Below are positions 41,007 through 50,459 of a stretch of 64,000 bases of DNA, piece by piece. Within the stretch, counting starts at the first letter, position 1. Each line of letters starts with the position of its first letter. Position numbers and translations under genes: made by a program. The notes under the pieces are model-generated. The model had not been told where the DNA came from. It was given only the letters and a program-made list of their open reading frames with translations, and searched no databases. The stretch comes from Ornithoclostridium sp944380285. GTDB lineage: Bacteria > Bacillota > Clostridia > Christensenellales > UBA3700. Location of the stretch: the NCBI GenBank assembly GCA_963931165.1, contig OZ006985.1:744001-808000 (forward strand). The letters are read 5' to 3'.

Positions 41007-41035
41007 ATTATAATGCAATGTTAGAGATAAGTCAA
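41007..41035 (-). promoter_or_regulatory. Strong leftward promoter
   Basis: Minus strand TTGACT (41035-41030), 17 bp, TATAAT (41012-41007). Confidence 0.7.
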
Positions 41036-41373
41036 GCAAAACAACGAAAATTTTACAACTGGACGACTTTGGCAATTGTATTCTTTTCTTCTTGGAAAGT
41101 CAAGCCTTACATAACATGGTACAGTTGAACAAGATTCGCAAAACGGATCTATTCGGGAAAATTGGTGGAGACAACTCGCCTTACAGCGATTGCCGATAGG
41201 GGACGACGAGGCACATATCCGCATTGAACGACTGCTTAAATAGTAACGCTGTTCAAGCGAAACAACGAAGTTTGAATGCCGCGCCGCAAAGCGAGCGCGG
41301 AACAGAAAAAGCCTGTCGCGGATTGCAAAGCAATACGCATAACAGGGGGACGATTCCCCAAAAAAATACCGAG
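41036..41373. other. Non-coding stretch beside a broken recombinase
   Basis: No gene with start, ribosome site and homology is visible on either strand. The sequence probably represents rearranged mobile-element DNA continuous with the truncated recombinase at 41374. Confidence 0.4.
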
Positions 41374-41742
41374 TCAAAAGACCCGGTATGGTGAACTGTC
41401 TTTCGAGATGTCCGAACACGTATTTGGCGGCGATTCGGCAATGGATTTATCTCCAATATCATCTGTTTTCGGCGGCATCCGATTGAGATAGTTGTAGTAA
41501 ATCTCAAAACGGTCGATGGCGTACACAAGTACGATATCCCACGGCACGGCTTTTTCACAATCGGCAAGCATCTGCTGAAATGCAGGGCGATGGTCGTTCG
41601 TGCCTGTCATGGCTCTGTCGATATAGGTATCTAAAATCGTCAAACCGTTCGCCTCCGCATACTGATTGCAGATTCGGAGCTGTCCTTCGATGGACTGCTC
41701 GTTTTGTTTTTCACTGCTGTAACGTGCGTAGATAACTGTCAC
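41374..41742 (-). pseudogene. Truncated serine recombinase
   Basis: Reads MTVIYARYSSEKQNEQSIEGQ and on to DIVLVYAIDRF (about 80 residues), the start of the serine-recombinase catalytic domain with the nucleophile in YARYS. After that the frame turns into unrelated residues (EIYYNYLNRMPPKT...) and stops at 122, where relatives exceed 450. The Arg-rich active-site half, zinc ribbon and coiled coil are missing. It is a relic of an element that once inserted here. Confidence 0.8.
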
Positions 41743-42061
41743 ATATTTTTATGGACACTTTTTATCAAGTATTGCTACACCGCCAAATTCAATTTTTCGT
41801 TTCAAAAGGGTTTTGCCGGGTAGAATCACAAAAATAGACAGTCTAAAAAATACAATAAGCAGTCTGGATTTAACGAAAAACGGCCTCTGAAGTTCAGAGG
41901 TCGTTTCGATTTATTATTCATAACATAAGGATGTCTAGAATTTGACTATTGTAAGAAACCAGCTTATCGTGAATCCCAAGTTCCAGGACATAATTCAAAA
42001 GTACTGAAATTTAATTTAATTAAAAAACTTACACACTTCTCCTGAAACTGCCATATACATA
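41743..42061. other. AT-rich gene-free stretch containing the Argonaute-operon terminator
   Basis: Marks the change to AT-rich DNA. At 41881-41903 a 10-bp stem with a T-run on the minus strand probably ends the leftward restriction-Argonaute operon. At 41747-41758, the reverse complement of GTGTCCATAAAA is found; the direct form is at 53693-53704. Nothing else seen. Confidence 0.5.
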
Positions 42062-44932
42062 TTACATAATATATTCAAACGACACTAAATCGCTGCCCAT
42101 GTCTCCTTGCTTTAAGAGTTTACACACCATCCTTGAATATTTAATTGTTACAGGCAATTTTGAATAAATCACATCAGAGCTATTGAAATCCATTTTTGTT
42201 AAATACATAAGATCGTCAATTGCTTCATTTGCAGATATATTTCCGTAATATTTTTTAATTTTTAACGGTTTACCCATACCACGGGGGTTATTTCTATATG
42301 TTTGACCTTGGCAAATTTCTGAATTAACAATTGAGCCATCAGACCAAACATAAATAGTATCCTTTGCCGCTTTAATCGCGGTTCCTCTTTTTACAGGATA
42401 ACCCAAACAACCATATTTACCAAATTTGTAACTATTAAAGAAAGAAAAGTCAGATATTTGAATTAAATCAAAATCATCTATACCCTCAAAAGCTTTTTTG
42501 AAACCAGCAATTTCTTCTTTTCGAAATGGATTGGCTCTGTGAATAACTATTCGCTTTAGCTCATTTATTTTTGAGGTTTTATAATATGTTTGTCTAATTT
42601 TAATTCCCAGTTGATATGCTTCTTCTTCGGAAAGATATTGATTTTTTCTATGTTTATCGGATACTTGCGAGATGATTAATTGCATACCGCGTCCAGCACC
42701 ATCAAACATTTGGCTGCACCCTACATGGATTCCATCAGAATTAATTCCAAAACTTATACCCAAAAACAGTGTATCTTTTGAATATTTCTCGGGATACCAA
42801 GGCATTCCTATAGTTTTTGTATATATTCCTATCGCTAAATTAAATAATTTTTTATTTATATTGTCAGCCGAATTAAGTGTAGTTTCCTCGATAAATTGCG
42901 TTTTATACTTATTCATACAATGCAGTTTGATATAATCATGTAAATCTTTCTCGCCAGCCACTCGAAATCTTTGCAAATTATTGCCAATGAAAATCAATGC
43001 AATATCAATTTGTTTGTCATTATACATTTTTTGAATTCCACGTAAACACATTTCTGCAAATTTCGTGAAATCAACTTTGTTGTTTGCGGCGAGTTTATTG
43101 GCATAAAAAATAGGTATAGCATCATAAATCAGGTCTATTTCTTTTTTAAATATTGAATTGAAACCCTTATATTTCGGAATTAAATTTGTGCCCGATATAT
43201 TCGTTCCGTTTAGAAATTGATTCAAAAAATATTCTAACTTTGATTTGTCTTCTTCCGCACAAAAAACACCAACACGAATTTTATTTGTAGAAAACAATGT
43301 TTTACGCGGTCCGCTTTCCGTTATAATTTTAATTTGATTTACGCTTTTGAAATTTTCTCCTACCATAATTGGTTCGGCAGTACAATTATATTTATCAAAC
43401 GTAACGCAGTCAGTGCGATACCCAAATGGCTTATTATTAAATATAATTTCAGTAATATCATAATTAAATGAAAATATTCCCCTAAAGAATTTTTGTATAA
43501 GTTCATTCAGCTTATGGTAATTCTTTTGTGCATGCAAGTAAGATTTTATGTTATTAATCTTATGTTTAATTGAATCCGACAGAACTTTCTCAGTAGAAAA
43601 GTAGTTAACATTTACAAATAAACAAATCTCTCCACTAAAGAAATCGACACGAACATTAAGCCCCTCTTTAATGGCTTCTCGAGAATTTATATAAATATTA
43701 TCTTTGTACACTTCAAAACCGTCTTTTAGCGCCTTTATTTTTATAAATTCTTTTATCAGTTTACATTTCTTTTTTAGCGATATGGACTGTTCACACAAAT
43801 TAACTATTTTAACTGCCTCAACGGTACAATTTAACTTTTTGAAGAGCGATTCTTTGTCCCCGACCGCATATAAATATTCGCCATGTTGCAAAATAAACGT
43901 TTCATCTTTAATGTCGTTTATCTCCTTTAATGTTGAAGAGTCCAATGAATATTTTATCTTATAAACATTGGGATAATTTTGCAACGGATAGCAATTAAAC
44001 ATTAATTTTTCCGGTTGATTTTGTACCATTAGCGCAAAATTTTCATACTGAATATTTTTTTTAATGTTTTCTATTATGTCATTTTTCTTTCCATAGCAAT
44101 TATACAGCTGTAAAAACAGATCGTCAAATCCGTTAATTATATAATAGCCCGATTGAGAATTAAAGCCCATCAATTCATTAATCGCATCATTTTTCGTTTG
44201 AGTATTGTCCACGATACACCAAACTAATTCCGTTTGTTTATGACTTGACAAATATTTTTTTAAACACTCCATTACGGATTGATCTTGTCCGGAATATCCA
44301 ATTACCACAATTTTAGATGTATTAAGAGATTGAATTGCAGAAAAAATTTTATGAGATAGATTTTTTAATTCAGTTTCGGTGTTTTTAATCTGATCATAAA
44401 TATAATCTCCATGCAATTTAATTAAATTTAATTTTGTAGTTAAATTTGGACAAAGCGAGTCAGAACTTACAGAAAAGTCATACCCATCATTTATTTTATA
44501 CAAGGCTTTTTCACATAACTTATCAAAATTTGTGGTCAATACACAATGTATTTGATGTTCAATTAAGTAATTAGCAAAACAAAGATACCCGTAAGATGGC
44601 TTTATTGCTTCAAATTTTTCTTTTATAAATAGACATCTTTCGTTTACAGAAGGAAAACACTTTTCAAAATAATAAGAATATGGATTAACGCCTTGCGGTA
44701 GTTGCTCCGTTTTTAAGAACTCAACAAAATTATCGTCATTTATGAATAGATTATCGTCATAATGAATATTGTTTTGCGCACAATATATGCGCTTTCTAAA
44801 TTCCAAAATCAACTTACTTGCGGGCATGCATCCAGATAAAACAGAACAGCCTGCCCCAAGTAAAAATGTTACTTCTGAACCATTCAGTAAATTCAAACTG
44901 TTAATCAATTGATCTTGTGTGTTATATTTCAT
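42062..44932 (-). CDS. One-chain SIR2-Argonaute fusion (SPARSA-like NADase, inactive PIWI)
   Basis: 956 aa. N-terminal SIR2 domain (about 1-280): GAGCS at 26-30, TTNFD with catalytic-type Asn135, KLHGD with His174, GYSGQD at 212-217. The middle (about 290-480) sits where an APAZ domain is expected; MID follows and a PIWI domain fills about 720-956 (LFLGISFGINSDG, VGCSQMFDGAGRGMQ, IVIHRANPF, PVTIKYSRM). The usual PIWI catalytic Asp positions read Ser and Ala, so slicing is unlikely. Short Argonautes with SIR2 use guide-bound DNA to trigger NAD+ loss and cell death. AT-rich; 18 bp after the endonuclease gene. Confidence 0.87.
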   Translation of the reverse strand: MKYNTQDQLINSLNLLNGSEVTFLLGAGCSVLSGCMPASKLILEFRKRIYCAQNNIHYDDNLFINDDNFVEFLKTEQLPQGVNPYSYYFEKCFPSVNERCLFIKEKFEAIKPSYGYLCFANYLIEHQIHCVLTTNFDKLCEKALYKINDGYDFSVSSDSLCPNLTTKLNLIKLHGDYIYDQIKNTETELKNLSHKIFSAIQSLNTSKIVVIGYSGQDQSVMECLKKYLSSHKQTELVWCIVDNTQTKNDAINELMGFNSQSGYYIINGFDDLFLQLYNCYGKKNDIIENIKKNIQYENFALMVQNQPEKLMFNCYPLQNYPNVYKIKYSLDSSTLKEINDIKDETFILQHGEYLYAVGDKESLFKKLNCTVEAVKIVNLCEQSISLKKKCKLIKEFIKIKALKDGFEVYKDNIYINSREAIKEGLNVRVDFFSGEICLFVNVNYFSTEKVLSDSIKHKINNIKSYLHAQKNYHKLNELIQKFFRGIFSFNYDITEIIFNNKPFGYRTDCVTFDKYNCTAEPIMVGENFKSVNQIKIITESGPRKTLFSTNKIRVGVFCAEEDKSKLEYFLNQFLNGTNISGTNLIPKYKGFNSIFKKEIDLIYDAIPIFYANKLAANNKVDFTKFAEMCLRGIQKMYNDKQIDIALIFIGNNLQRFRVAGEKDLHDYIKLHCMNKYKTQFIEETTLNSADNINKKLFNLAIGIYTKTIGMPWYPEKYSKDTLFLGISFGINSDGIHVGCSQMFDGAGRGMQLIISQVSDKHRKNQYLSEEEAYQLGIKIRQTYYKTSKINELKRIVIHRANPFRKEEIAGFKKAFEGIDDFDLIQISDFSFFNSYKFGKYGCLGYPVKRGTAIKAAKDTIYVWSDGSIVNSEICQGQTYRNNPRGMGKPLKIKKYYGNISANEAIDDLMYLTKMDFNSSDVIYSKLPVTIKYSRMVCKLLKQGDMGSDLVSFEYIM

Positions 44933-44950
44933 TATTAATTTCTCCGCAGA

Positions 44951-46915
44951 TTAAATTCTATCTATAATCTTTTGTTGGTACCACGCATTAGGCGCAATGT
45001 TGGATTGATACGCTTGATTAAATATTTGGTACAACTGAGCATATGTTATTTGTTTTTGCATAATTGTTTTCAATTCCTTTGTTTGGCAAGGAATTATTTT
45101 CATTCCATCAATATGTTTTGTTCCATCTATGGAATAATAGGGTATATTTTTCCTGCCCCTAAAATCTGCAATAACATTAACGTGCAGATAGGTTGTCGCA
45201 AACAAACAATAAGCATGTTCATCGGCGTGGGATAAGAGGTAGTCTCCTAAATGTCTCGAAACGGGCTCCATCTCCATACGGCGTTGATTTGTACTGCTTG
45301 CAAGTGTTGCTTCCAGAAGAAGGGTATGGGCAGGATAGTCTTCCGTCGCTTCGTATTTATAGGTAATGTCTTCATGTCCGCCCGCGGCATGGGTTACAGG
45401 CAGCAGATCCGCATCAAGCGATAAATTCATGTAGTCAAGGATTTTTCCTTGTCTTCCGGAAATCTTATACCATGCGATAGCCAGCACGTACTCAAAGATA
45501 GTAGGGACATCTGCATTGTTCGTAACCAGGGTTTGAATGTCACTATCACGCCTATCTTCAAAAGCGGACAAGAGAAAGATAATGTTTTCGTCCGTAAATC
45601 TGCGGTCAATCATCGCATTGAATCGTTCATAGCGTTCTCTATCGACAAAAGCTTGTACGTCATACAAGTTACGAACTTGAACGCCATATATTTCTTCAAC
45701 CTTAGCAAATATCTGATTTTCGGTTATCTGCGTCCCGACAATCGATTCCAAAGAGCTGTTTCCCATCAGATTGTCATCTGAAGTATATGCTAAAGCTGCA
45801 AGGCTTTCTTCGGCAATTTTGAAGAAACAATTCGGGATTATATCAAACTTGACTTTACCGTCTTGGAACAATACGGTATCTGTCGTTTTGAAGTACCGTC
45901 TGTTAAGGTCAAAATAATCCGATAGAGTGCTCTTTGCCTTAAATAAATGCAGAAGCTTAAAAAATTCGGTTTTGAACTCCGTTTCGTCTGCACAGTTAAA
46001 AATATGAGCGTGTCTATTTATAGTGGCAAAGCCGTCTCTATTGACTTTGCTTGTCAAAGTTGCATTAAACAGATACTGTTTCCAAAGAATTGAACTCTTG
46101 CCGCTGACTGATTTTACCGCTTTGAATAAATTTATTGCAGCCGTATCAGAACGAGTGAGGATGACATCCTGTAATGTCTTATACAACTTAAAATACGGCT
46201 TGTCATAATTGCGGCTCTTGCGATTCATACCGACTTCTGTAATGACATCTTCAGTAACATTGCTCGCAAGCAGTATATCAAGCGCTTCCTTATAATTCGG
46301 CATATCCATAAGGATATTGATTATCGTTTCATCGATAGTGCCATTGCCGTTACGAATCTTTTCAATGCTGTCAAATATATCTCGGGTTTTTGCCTCGTTG
46401 ATTGCGAGCGGCAAAAGGTATGTAACCTCATCAAACGACAACTCACCCAAACGATTGAGGGCCATGATCAGGATAACATAAGGCCGTACATAGCCGCTAT
46501 TGATAGGCGAATGTACTTTAAGAAGCTGGTTCAGATACAGAAAACTATCCGCCGGAATTTGAAGCAGGTTATTAGTATTGAAGTTACCGGTTAATGCTAT
46601 CTGCAATAATGCGGTGCCAGCATCTGTGAGCCTGCGCTCATCGTTGATAAGGCCGAGATCTACAAGTCCGGACGTTTTTTCTCTTGCGTCTTTTGCTTTT
46701 CGTGGAGCTTCGCCTTCAATGAAGCCGTTTTCCTTAAGAAAATCGTAATACGCAATCTGCACCGGTTCATTCTCAGACCACCGCTGATTTGAAAAAGCAG
46801 GATTAGCCCAAAAATCGCTCAAAAGTTCAAGCTGCCTTTCAATCTTTCTATTAAACTCAACCATTCGGAAGCTTGTAGTTCCAAGCGACCAACAATAGCT
46901 TTTATATGCAGGCAC
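44951..46915 (-). CDS. AlwI-family type II restriction endonuclease
   Basis: 654 aa. It opens KSYCWSLGTTSFRMVEFNR, which I recall as the start of AlwI/BstNBI-like enzymes that cut a few bases beside a short asymmetric site. The nuclease region (about 500-560) has HEDITYKYEA then LLLEATLASS, a PD-(D/E)xK-like arrangement with Glu-Ala-Thr in the usual Glu-x-Thr/Lys place. GTG start at 46915 with GGAGG 8 nt upstream. It lies 19 bp after the methyltransferase gene, its likely protector. Confidence 0.82.
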   Translation of the reverse strand: MPAYKSYCWSLGTTSFRMVEFNRKIERQLELLSDFWANPAFSNQRWSENEPVQIAYYDFLKENGFIEGEAPRKAKDAREKTSGLVDLGLINDERRLTDAGTALLQIALTGNFNTNNLLQIPADSFLYLNQLLKVHSPINSGYVRPYVILIMALNRLGELSFDEVTYLLPLAINEAKTRDIFDSIEKIRNGNGTIDETIINILMDMPNYKEALDILLASNVTEDVITEVGMNRKSRNYDKPYFKLYKTLQDVILTRSDTAAINLFKAVKSVSGKSSILWKQYLFNATLTSKVNRDGFATINRHAHIFNCADETEFKTEFFKLLHLFKAKSTLSDYFDLNRRYFKTTDTVLFQDGKVKFDIIPNCFFKIAEESLAALAYTSDDNLMGNSSLESIVGTQITENQIFAKVEEIYGVQVRNLYDVQAFVDRERYERFNAMIDRRFTDENIIFLLSAFEDRRDSDIQTLVTNNADVPTIFEYVLAIAWYKISGRQGKILDYMNLSLDADLLPVTHAAGGHEDITYKYEATEDYPAHTLLLEATLASSTNQRRMEMEPVSRHLGDYLLSHADEHAYCLFATTYLHVNVIADFRGRKNIPYYSIDGTKHIDGMKIIPCQTKELKTIMQKQITYAQLYQIFNQAYQSNIAPNAWYQQKIIDRI

Positions 46916-46934
46916 TTCTATTTCCTCCGTATCA

Positions 46935-49076
46935 TCAATAGTTCACGATCAGCACTTCCTCTGCCTTGGAAGTTTTATCTTTTGTCTGATAATTTGAATT
47001 CGCGTAGTTATAATCTAGGTAAATCACGCGATAACGGTCAATATTCCTATCAATCCAATCGAGAAGTATCTTATTCTCTTTCCCCTTGGAATGAAGTACA
47101 TTGGACAGTGCAAAGCGTATTCCTCGTTCATTCAGATTATCAAGATAGGTAAGCAGTTCTTTTTCAAGCATTTCGTTCCAGCCGTCCTGCTCGTTATACG
47201 TAGCGCAAGTGATCAGATAGGGCGGATCGGCATAGACAAAGGTATTCTCATTCCAATCGTCAGTCAGAAGTTCTCTGAAATCATGGCTTGCAAAACTATA
47301 ATCGCCGCTCTTTAATCGGTCGATAAAGGTCGATAACTTCTCACGCATCTTTTTGTTGAAGTCGCGCTTTCCGACAGGGAGATTAAATTCACCCTTGCGA
47401 TTGAAACGGATTTGGTTATTAAAGGCGTAGACAATCAAGACATACAGCGTAACATAATAGTTATACTCTAAATTGGTATGATGATTAAAATCATCTCTTA
47501 ATTTAAGATAGCGAGAACTATTATATGAGGCAAGTCCTTCCGCGCTATTGCAACCGTAAAAATCATACCCGTACTTTTCCGTGTTGGAAAGGCCGTACTT
47601 TTCTATAATCGCGTCGATCGTTTCAAAAGTTACTTGCTTGTCGAGATTTTTAAATGTCCCAAACATATACCGAAGAAGCTCGTTATTGTCATTAAAAATA
47701 ACGCGATTGCAAGGAACATTGATGCCGACATTCCCGCCGCCGCAAAATAAATCGACAAACCTATCTATATCCTGCGGGAAATGGGGCAATATCTGGGGCA
47801 GGAGCTTGTATTTTCCTCCCGTATAATTGAGAGGGGATTGAATAAGCTCTTTTTGCTTGGAATCATAGCACTCACAAAGGAATAAACGCTCTTCATTCCC
47901 TGTAATGTTTGATTTCCCGGCACTGAACGCCCTGTAGCTTTCCGAAAAGACCTTTACGCGCCCCTTTCGTGATAAAATACGCATAATATCTGCGTCACTG
48001 ATTTTGGCATTGGAACGGTCATTACCTTTTGTCGCCATATTATTGTACGACAACAGAATATATTTTGCCTTAATATGCGAAACAAGATCTTCAAACGCCT
48101 GCGCTGCGCTTGAAGTACAATAATCACTCTTGAGTTTTGAACGATCCATCTTTAAGGCAACACCCGATACCTTTGGCTTTTCCCACCTTGCAACGTTTTC
48201 CAGAAGATGGTATGAATCGCAGTATTGTCTTGAATTATACGGCGGATCGATATACACCAGATCAGCCTCTATACGTTTAACCAATTCGTTAGCATCTTCA
48301 TTGTAGCATTGATTGTTTTCGTTATTATCATTGCTTGCCAAGGGGACAGCTAATTCAATATGACGGCAGAATTCAGCATTGCGTATATAGGCGTCGTAAT
48401 GGCCGCAGGTGTTTGCAATTTTATCCATTGCGTAGAGTAGCGAAGTGATCAGAATCGCACGTTCTCTGGCATTAATCTGATTACTTTTGTATTTGCTTTC
48501 TATATCCTCTCTGATAAAACCAATCTTACGGCAATCCGCAGCAGAAAAAAACGTATCGGAAAAATTTTCCGACATATAATTCTCTTCGTTTGGTTGCACG
48601 GTGTTATAGAAGCAAACCAAGTCAATTATCTTTTCCTTATCATATTTTTGCGCACCGAACCATGCAACGTGACAAATGTAATTAAAGTAGAGCAAGTCAT
48701 TTGTAATCAGTTTTTTGTCTGAAAAAGCAGACGCAACAGAACCCGTCCCCGCAAAAATATCGGCGACAGTATTGATTGCACTGCATTCTCTATTTACCGT
48801 AGACTTAATAAAATCCAGCAGTTTGTACTTGTTCCCGAGATAACGCCTATTATTGATTTGGGTGGTCTTGTAGGAGGGTTCCGAAGCTACAGCATTATCT
48901 TCCGGTGCGTCTTTTAGTAATATTTTGAGTTGCGCAATCGAGTCCTCATCCCAGACATAGCGCCCAGTAGAAGTAGTTGGTAATTCTATCAAATGATGTT
49001 TTAGCAGATAATAGAAAGTAGATCTGCTGACATTCAACTCTTTCAAAATCTCATTAGAAGATAATGCAGACGGCAT
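46935..49076 (-). CDS. Two-domain Dam-class adenine-N6 methyltransferase with N-terminal HTH
   Basis: 713 aa. Residues about 1-60 (LSSNEILKELNVSRSTFYYL) form a helix-turn-helix. Then two D12-class methyltransferase units: unit 1 with RRYLGNKYKLLDFI, DIFAGTGSVA and DPPYNSRQY; unit 2 with LNYTGGKYKLLPQI, DLFCGGGNVG and ADPPYLI. Two units suit an asymmetric site, one per strand, as in FokI-type systems. The HTH could repress its own operon, a role usually played by a separate C protein. Start at 49076 follows AAGGAGAAG. First gene of the operon with the endonuclease and SIR2-Argonaute genes. Confidence 0.88.
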   Translation of the reverse strand: MPSALSSNEILKELNVSRSTFYYLLKHHLIELPTTSTGRYVWDEDSIAQLKILLKDAPEDNAVASEPSYKTTQINNRRYLGNKYKLLDFIKSTVNRECSAINTVADIFAGTGSVASAFSDKKLITNDLLYFNYICHVAWFGAQKYDKEKIIDLVCFYNTVQPNEENYMSENFSDTFFSAADCRKIGFIREDIESKYKSNQINARERAILITSLLYAMDKIANTCGHYDAYIRNAEFCRHIELAVPLASNDNNENNQCYNEDANELVKRIEADLVYIDPPYNSRQYCDSYHLLENVARWEKPKVSGVALKMDRSKLKSDYCTSSAAQAFEDLVSHIKAKYILLSYNNMATKGNDRSNAKISDADIMRILSRKGRVKVFSESYRAFSAGKSNITGNEERLFLCECYDSKQKELIQSPLNYTGGKYKLLPQILPHFPQDIDRFVDLFCGGGNVGINVPCNRVIFNDNNELLRYMFGTFKNLDKQVTFETIDAIIEKYGLSNTEKYGYDFYGCNSAEGLASYNSSRYLKLRDDFNHHTNLEYNYYVTLYVLIVYAFNNQIRFNRKGEFNLPVGKRDFNKKMREKLSTFIDRLKSGDYSFASHDFRELLTDDWNENTFVYADPPYLITCATYNEQDGWNEMLEKELLTYLDNLNERGIRFALSNVLHSKGKENKILLDWIDRNIDRYRVIYLDYNYANSNYQTKDKTSKAEEVLIVNY

Positions 49077-49118
49077 AGAACTTCTCCTTATGCAACTTAC
49101 TCGCATTGCTTTTTAGAC

Positions 49119-49147
49119 ATTATACCATATATCTTGTGTTTTTTCAA
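49119..49147 (-). promoter_or_regulatory. Promoter of the methyltransferase-endonuclease-Argonaute operon
   Basis: Minus strand TTGAAA (49147-49142), 17 bp, TATAAT (49124-49119); +1 near 49112, a 36-nt leader. Confidence 0.7.
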
Positions 49148-49198
49148 GAGAATATAGCCTATTAAAGATAAAAATGGATGCTAATCATTCATCGCATC

Positions 49199-49435
49199 TT
49201 AAACAATAGTGGTAGATCCAAAATAACCATGAAAACATAATTTGGCACCATGACGTGTGCTTGGCATAGACAAGTGCGCCGCGCTGACGCGCGCCGCAGC
49301 CAAGCACACGCCGCGAAACGGCAACAAGAACAACGCGGAAAACCAAACCGAAAGGCGCGGCGGAGCGGAGCCGTCCCCGCTAAACCGCTTGGGGATCGGC
49401 TGCCGCTTTTCCGCCGTGCGATCCTTTCTCTTCAT
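49199..49435 (-). CDS. Doubtful small reading frame over an oriT-like palindrome
   Basis: 78 codons (MKRKDRTAEKRQPIPKRFSG...). A promoter-like segment (TTGACT near 49514) lies upstream, but there is no close ribosome site and the frame runs through an inverted repeat. It might be the remnant of a mobile-element leader. Expression is doubtful. Confidence 0.25.
   Translation of the reverse strand: MKRKDRTAEKRQPIPKRFSGDGSAPPRLSVWFSALFLLPFRGVCLAAARVSAAHLSMPSTRHGAKLCFHGYFGSTTIV
49253..49309. other. 12-bp perfect inverted repeat, oriT-like
   Basis: CGTGTGCTTGGC (49253-49264) and GCCAAGCACACG (49298-49309) flank 33 bp that carry an inner GCGC-rich repeat. Paired arms with an offset GC stem are common at transfer origins; no relaxase gene is near. 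Confidence 0.4.
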
Positions 49436-49749
49436 TGGTTTTGCCGTTCCGTTTACCTCTTTAATTTTGCCTCTTTCGGCAGGTTTAGGTTAGCATAGTC
49501 CTCACGCAAGTCAACGGTCGCAAAATCGTCGCTTAAAACACCCATTATAGACTTTGAGAGTCGAGTAAGGGAAAGTTCCTTGCTCGGATCTTTTGTCGTT
49601 TATAAGCCGTTCTGCGCCCTCAACGCAACGATTTTTCTTTGTCCCGTTGACTTCCGCAAGCCGACAGAGAATTTGCTCTCTTTTTATCGTCCCATGCTGC
49701 CCCGCCTGTTGCCCGAAAAAGGCAAATCCAATTCAAGAGGTGAAAGAAA
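49310..49749. other. Non-coding left part of the mobile element
   Basis: Contains, on the minus strand near 49502-49540, a copy of a promoter-like repeat also found at about 54015 and 57316, and a GAGTAAGG/CCTTGCTC hairpin near 49563. No convincing gene. Confidence 0.4.
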
Positions 49750-50376
49750 ATGGAACAAAAGAAAGTAACAAGAGATTTCAAAGTCCTTGCGGAAAAAATA
49801 TCTCCGGACAATGTAGCGGTAATGGCGGAACTTATTGCAATGAAAGAGACCAAAATACTCATAAGCTATCTGGGGCACCATGCGGAGAAGGCGCATAAAA
49901 ACCTTTGCCGGGACATTTTCGGCAAACACGAGTCCGGATATATCTTTTCGGACAGTTACGACTTCGTCCAAAGCGTGGCGTTATTCTTATGTGACCACTT
50001 CGGAGAGTATTTGGACGACGTCCTGTATATCTCCAAAAGAGGCAAACCGAGAACGATAAAGACGGAGTGTTATCTTATCGTCACCAAAATGGTATCAAGG
50101 GATTACAGAATTTTCCGTAAATGCCAAAGCCTTGAAATTACAAGAGAAGAACCGAAACCCGAATATGGACATCAGGCAGACGAAGAACAGGACTATTCAC
50201 GCGCAGATGAGATCGCGGCTTCCCTTAACCTTACGAAAAACATGAGCCTTGCGCTCGATTACCGCATGTCCGGTTTGAGCTATCCCGAAATAGCGAAACA
50301 GCTTTCCAGAGCGGTAAGCACGGTATACGAATACTTCGAGAAAATGCGCGCAAGGTATTCCGCCATATACGGATAG
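49750..50376 (+). CDS. Sigma-factor-like regulatory protein of a mobile element
   Basis: 208 aa. The C-terminal helix-turn-helix (ALDYRMSGLSYPEIAKQLSRAVSTVYEYFEKM, about 168-200) is of sigma region 4 type. The N-terminal part is helical and unlike full sigma factors. Such proteins occur in small clostridial integrative elements just before the replication gene. AAGAGGTGAAAG precedes the start, and a terminator follows at 50399. Confidence 0.65.
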   Translation: MEQKKVTRDFKVLAEKISPDNVAVMAELIAMKETKILISYLGHHAEKAHKNLCRDIFGKHESGYIFSDSYDFVQSVALFLCDHFGEYLDDVLYISKRGKPRTIKTECYLIVTKMVSRDYRIFRKCQSLEITREEPKPEYGHQADEEQDYSRADEIAASLNLTKNMSLALDYRMSGLSYPEIAKQLSRAVSTVYEYFEKMRARYSAIYG

Positions 50377-50398
50377 ATTTTCTATTTCATACTTCATT

Positions 50399-50434
50399 AA
50401 AGGCAGTTGCTTGCTATAAAGCGGCTGCCTTTTC
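50399..50434 (+). terminator. Intrinsic terminator after the sigma-like gene
   Basis: Stem of about 12 pairs (AAAGGCAG at 50399, CTGCCTTT at 50425, with extra inner pairs), ending in a T-run. Confidence 0.7.
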
Positions 50435-50459
50435 TCATGTTCCTCGAAGCATTGCTTTT

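Noticed and set aside
44951..49076. Type I or BREX-like system
   Set aside because: No specificity subunit, helicase-translocase or Pgl-type genes; two Dam-class domains plus an AlwI-type nuclease fit a type II system.
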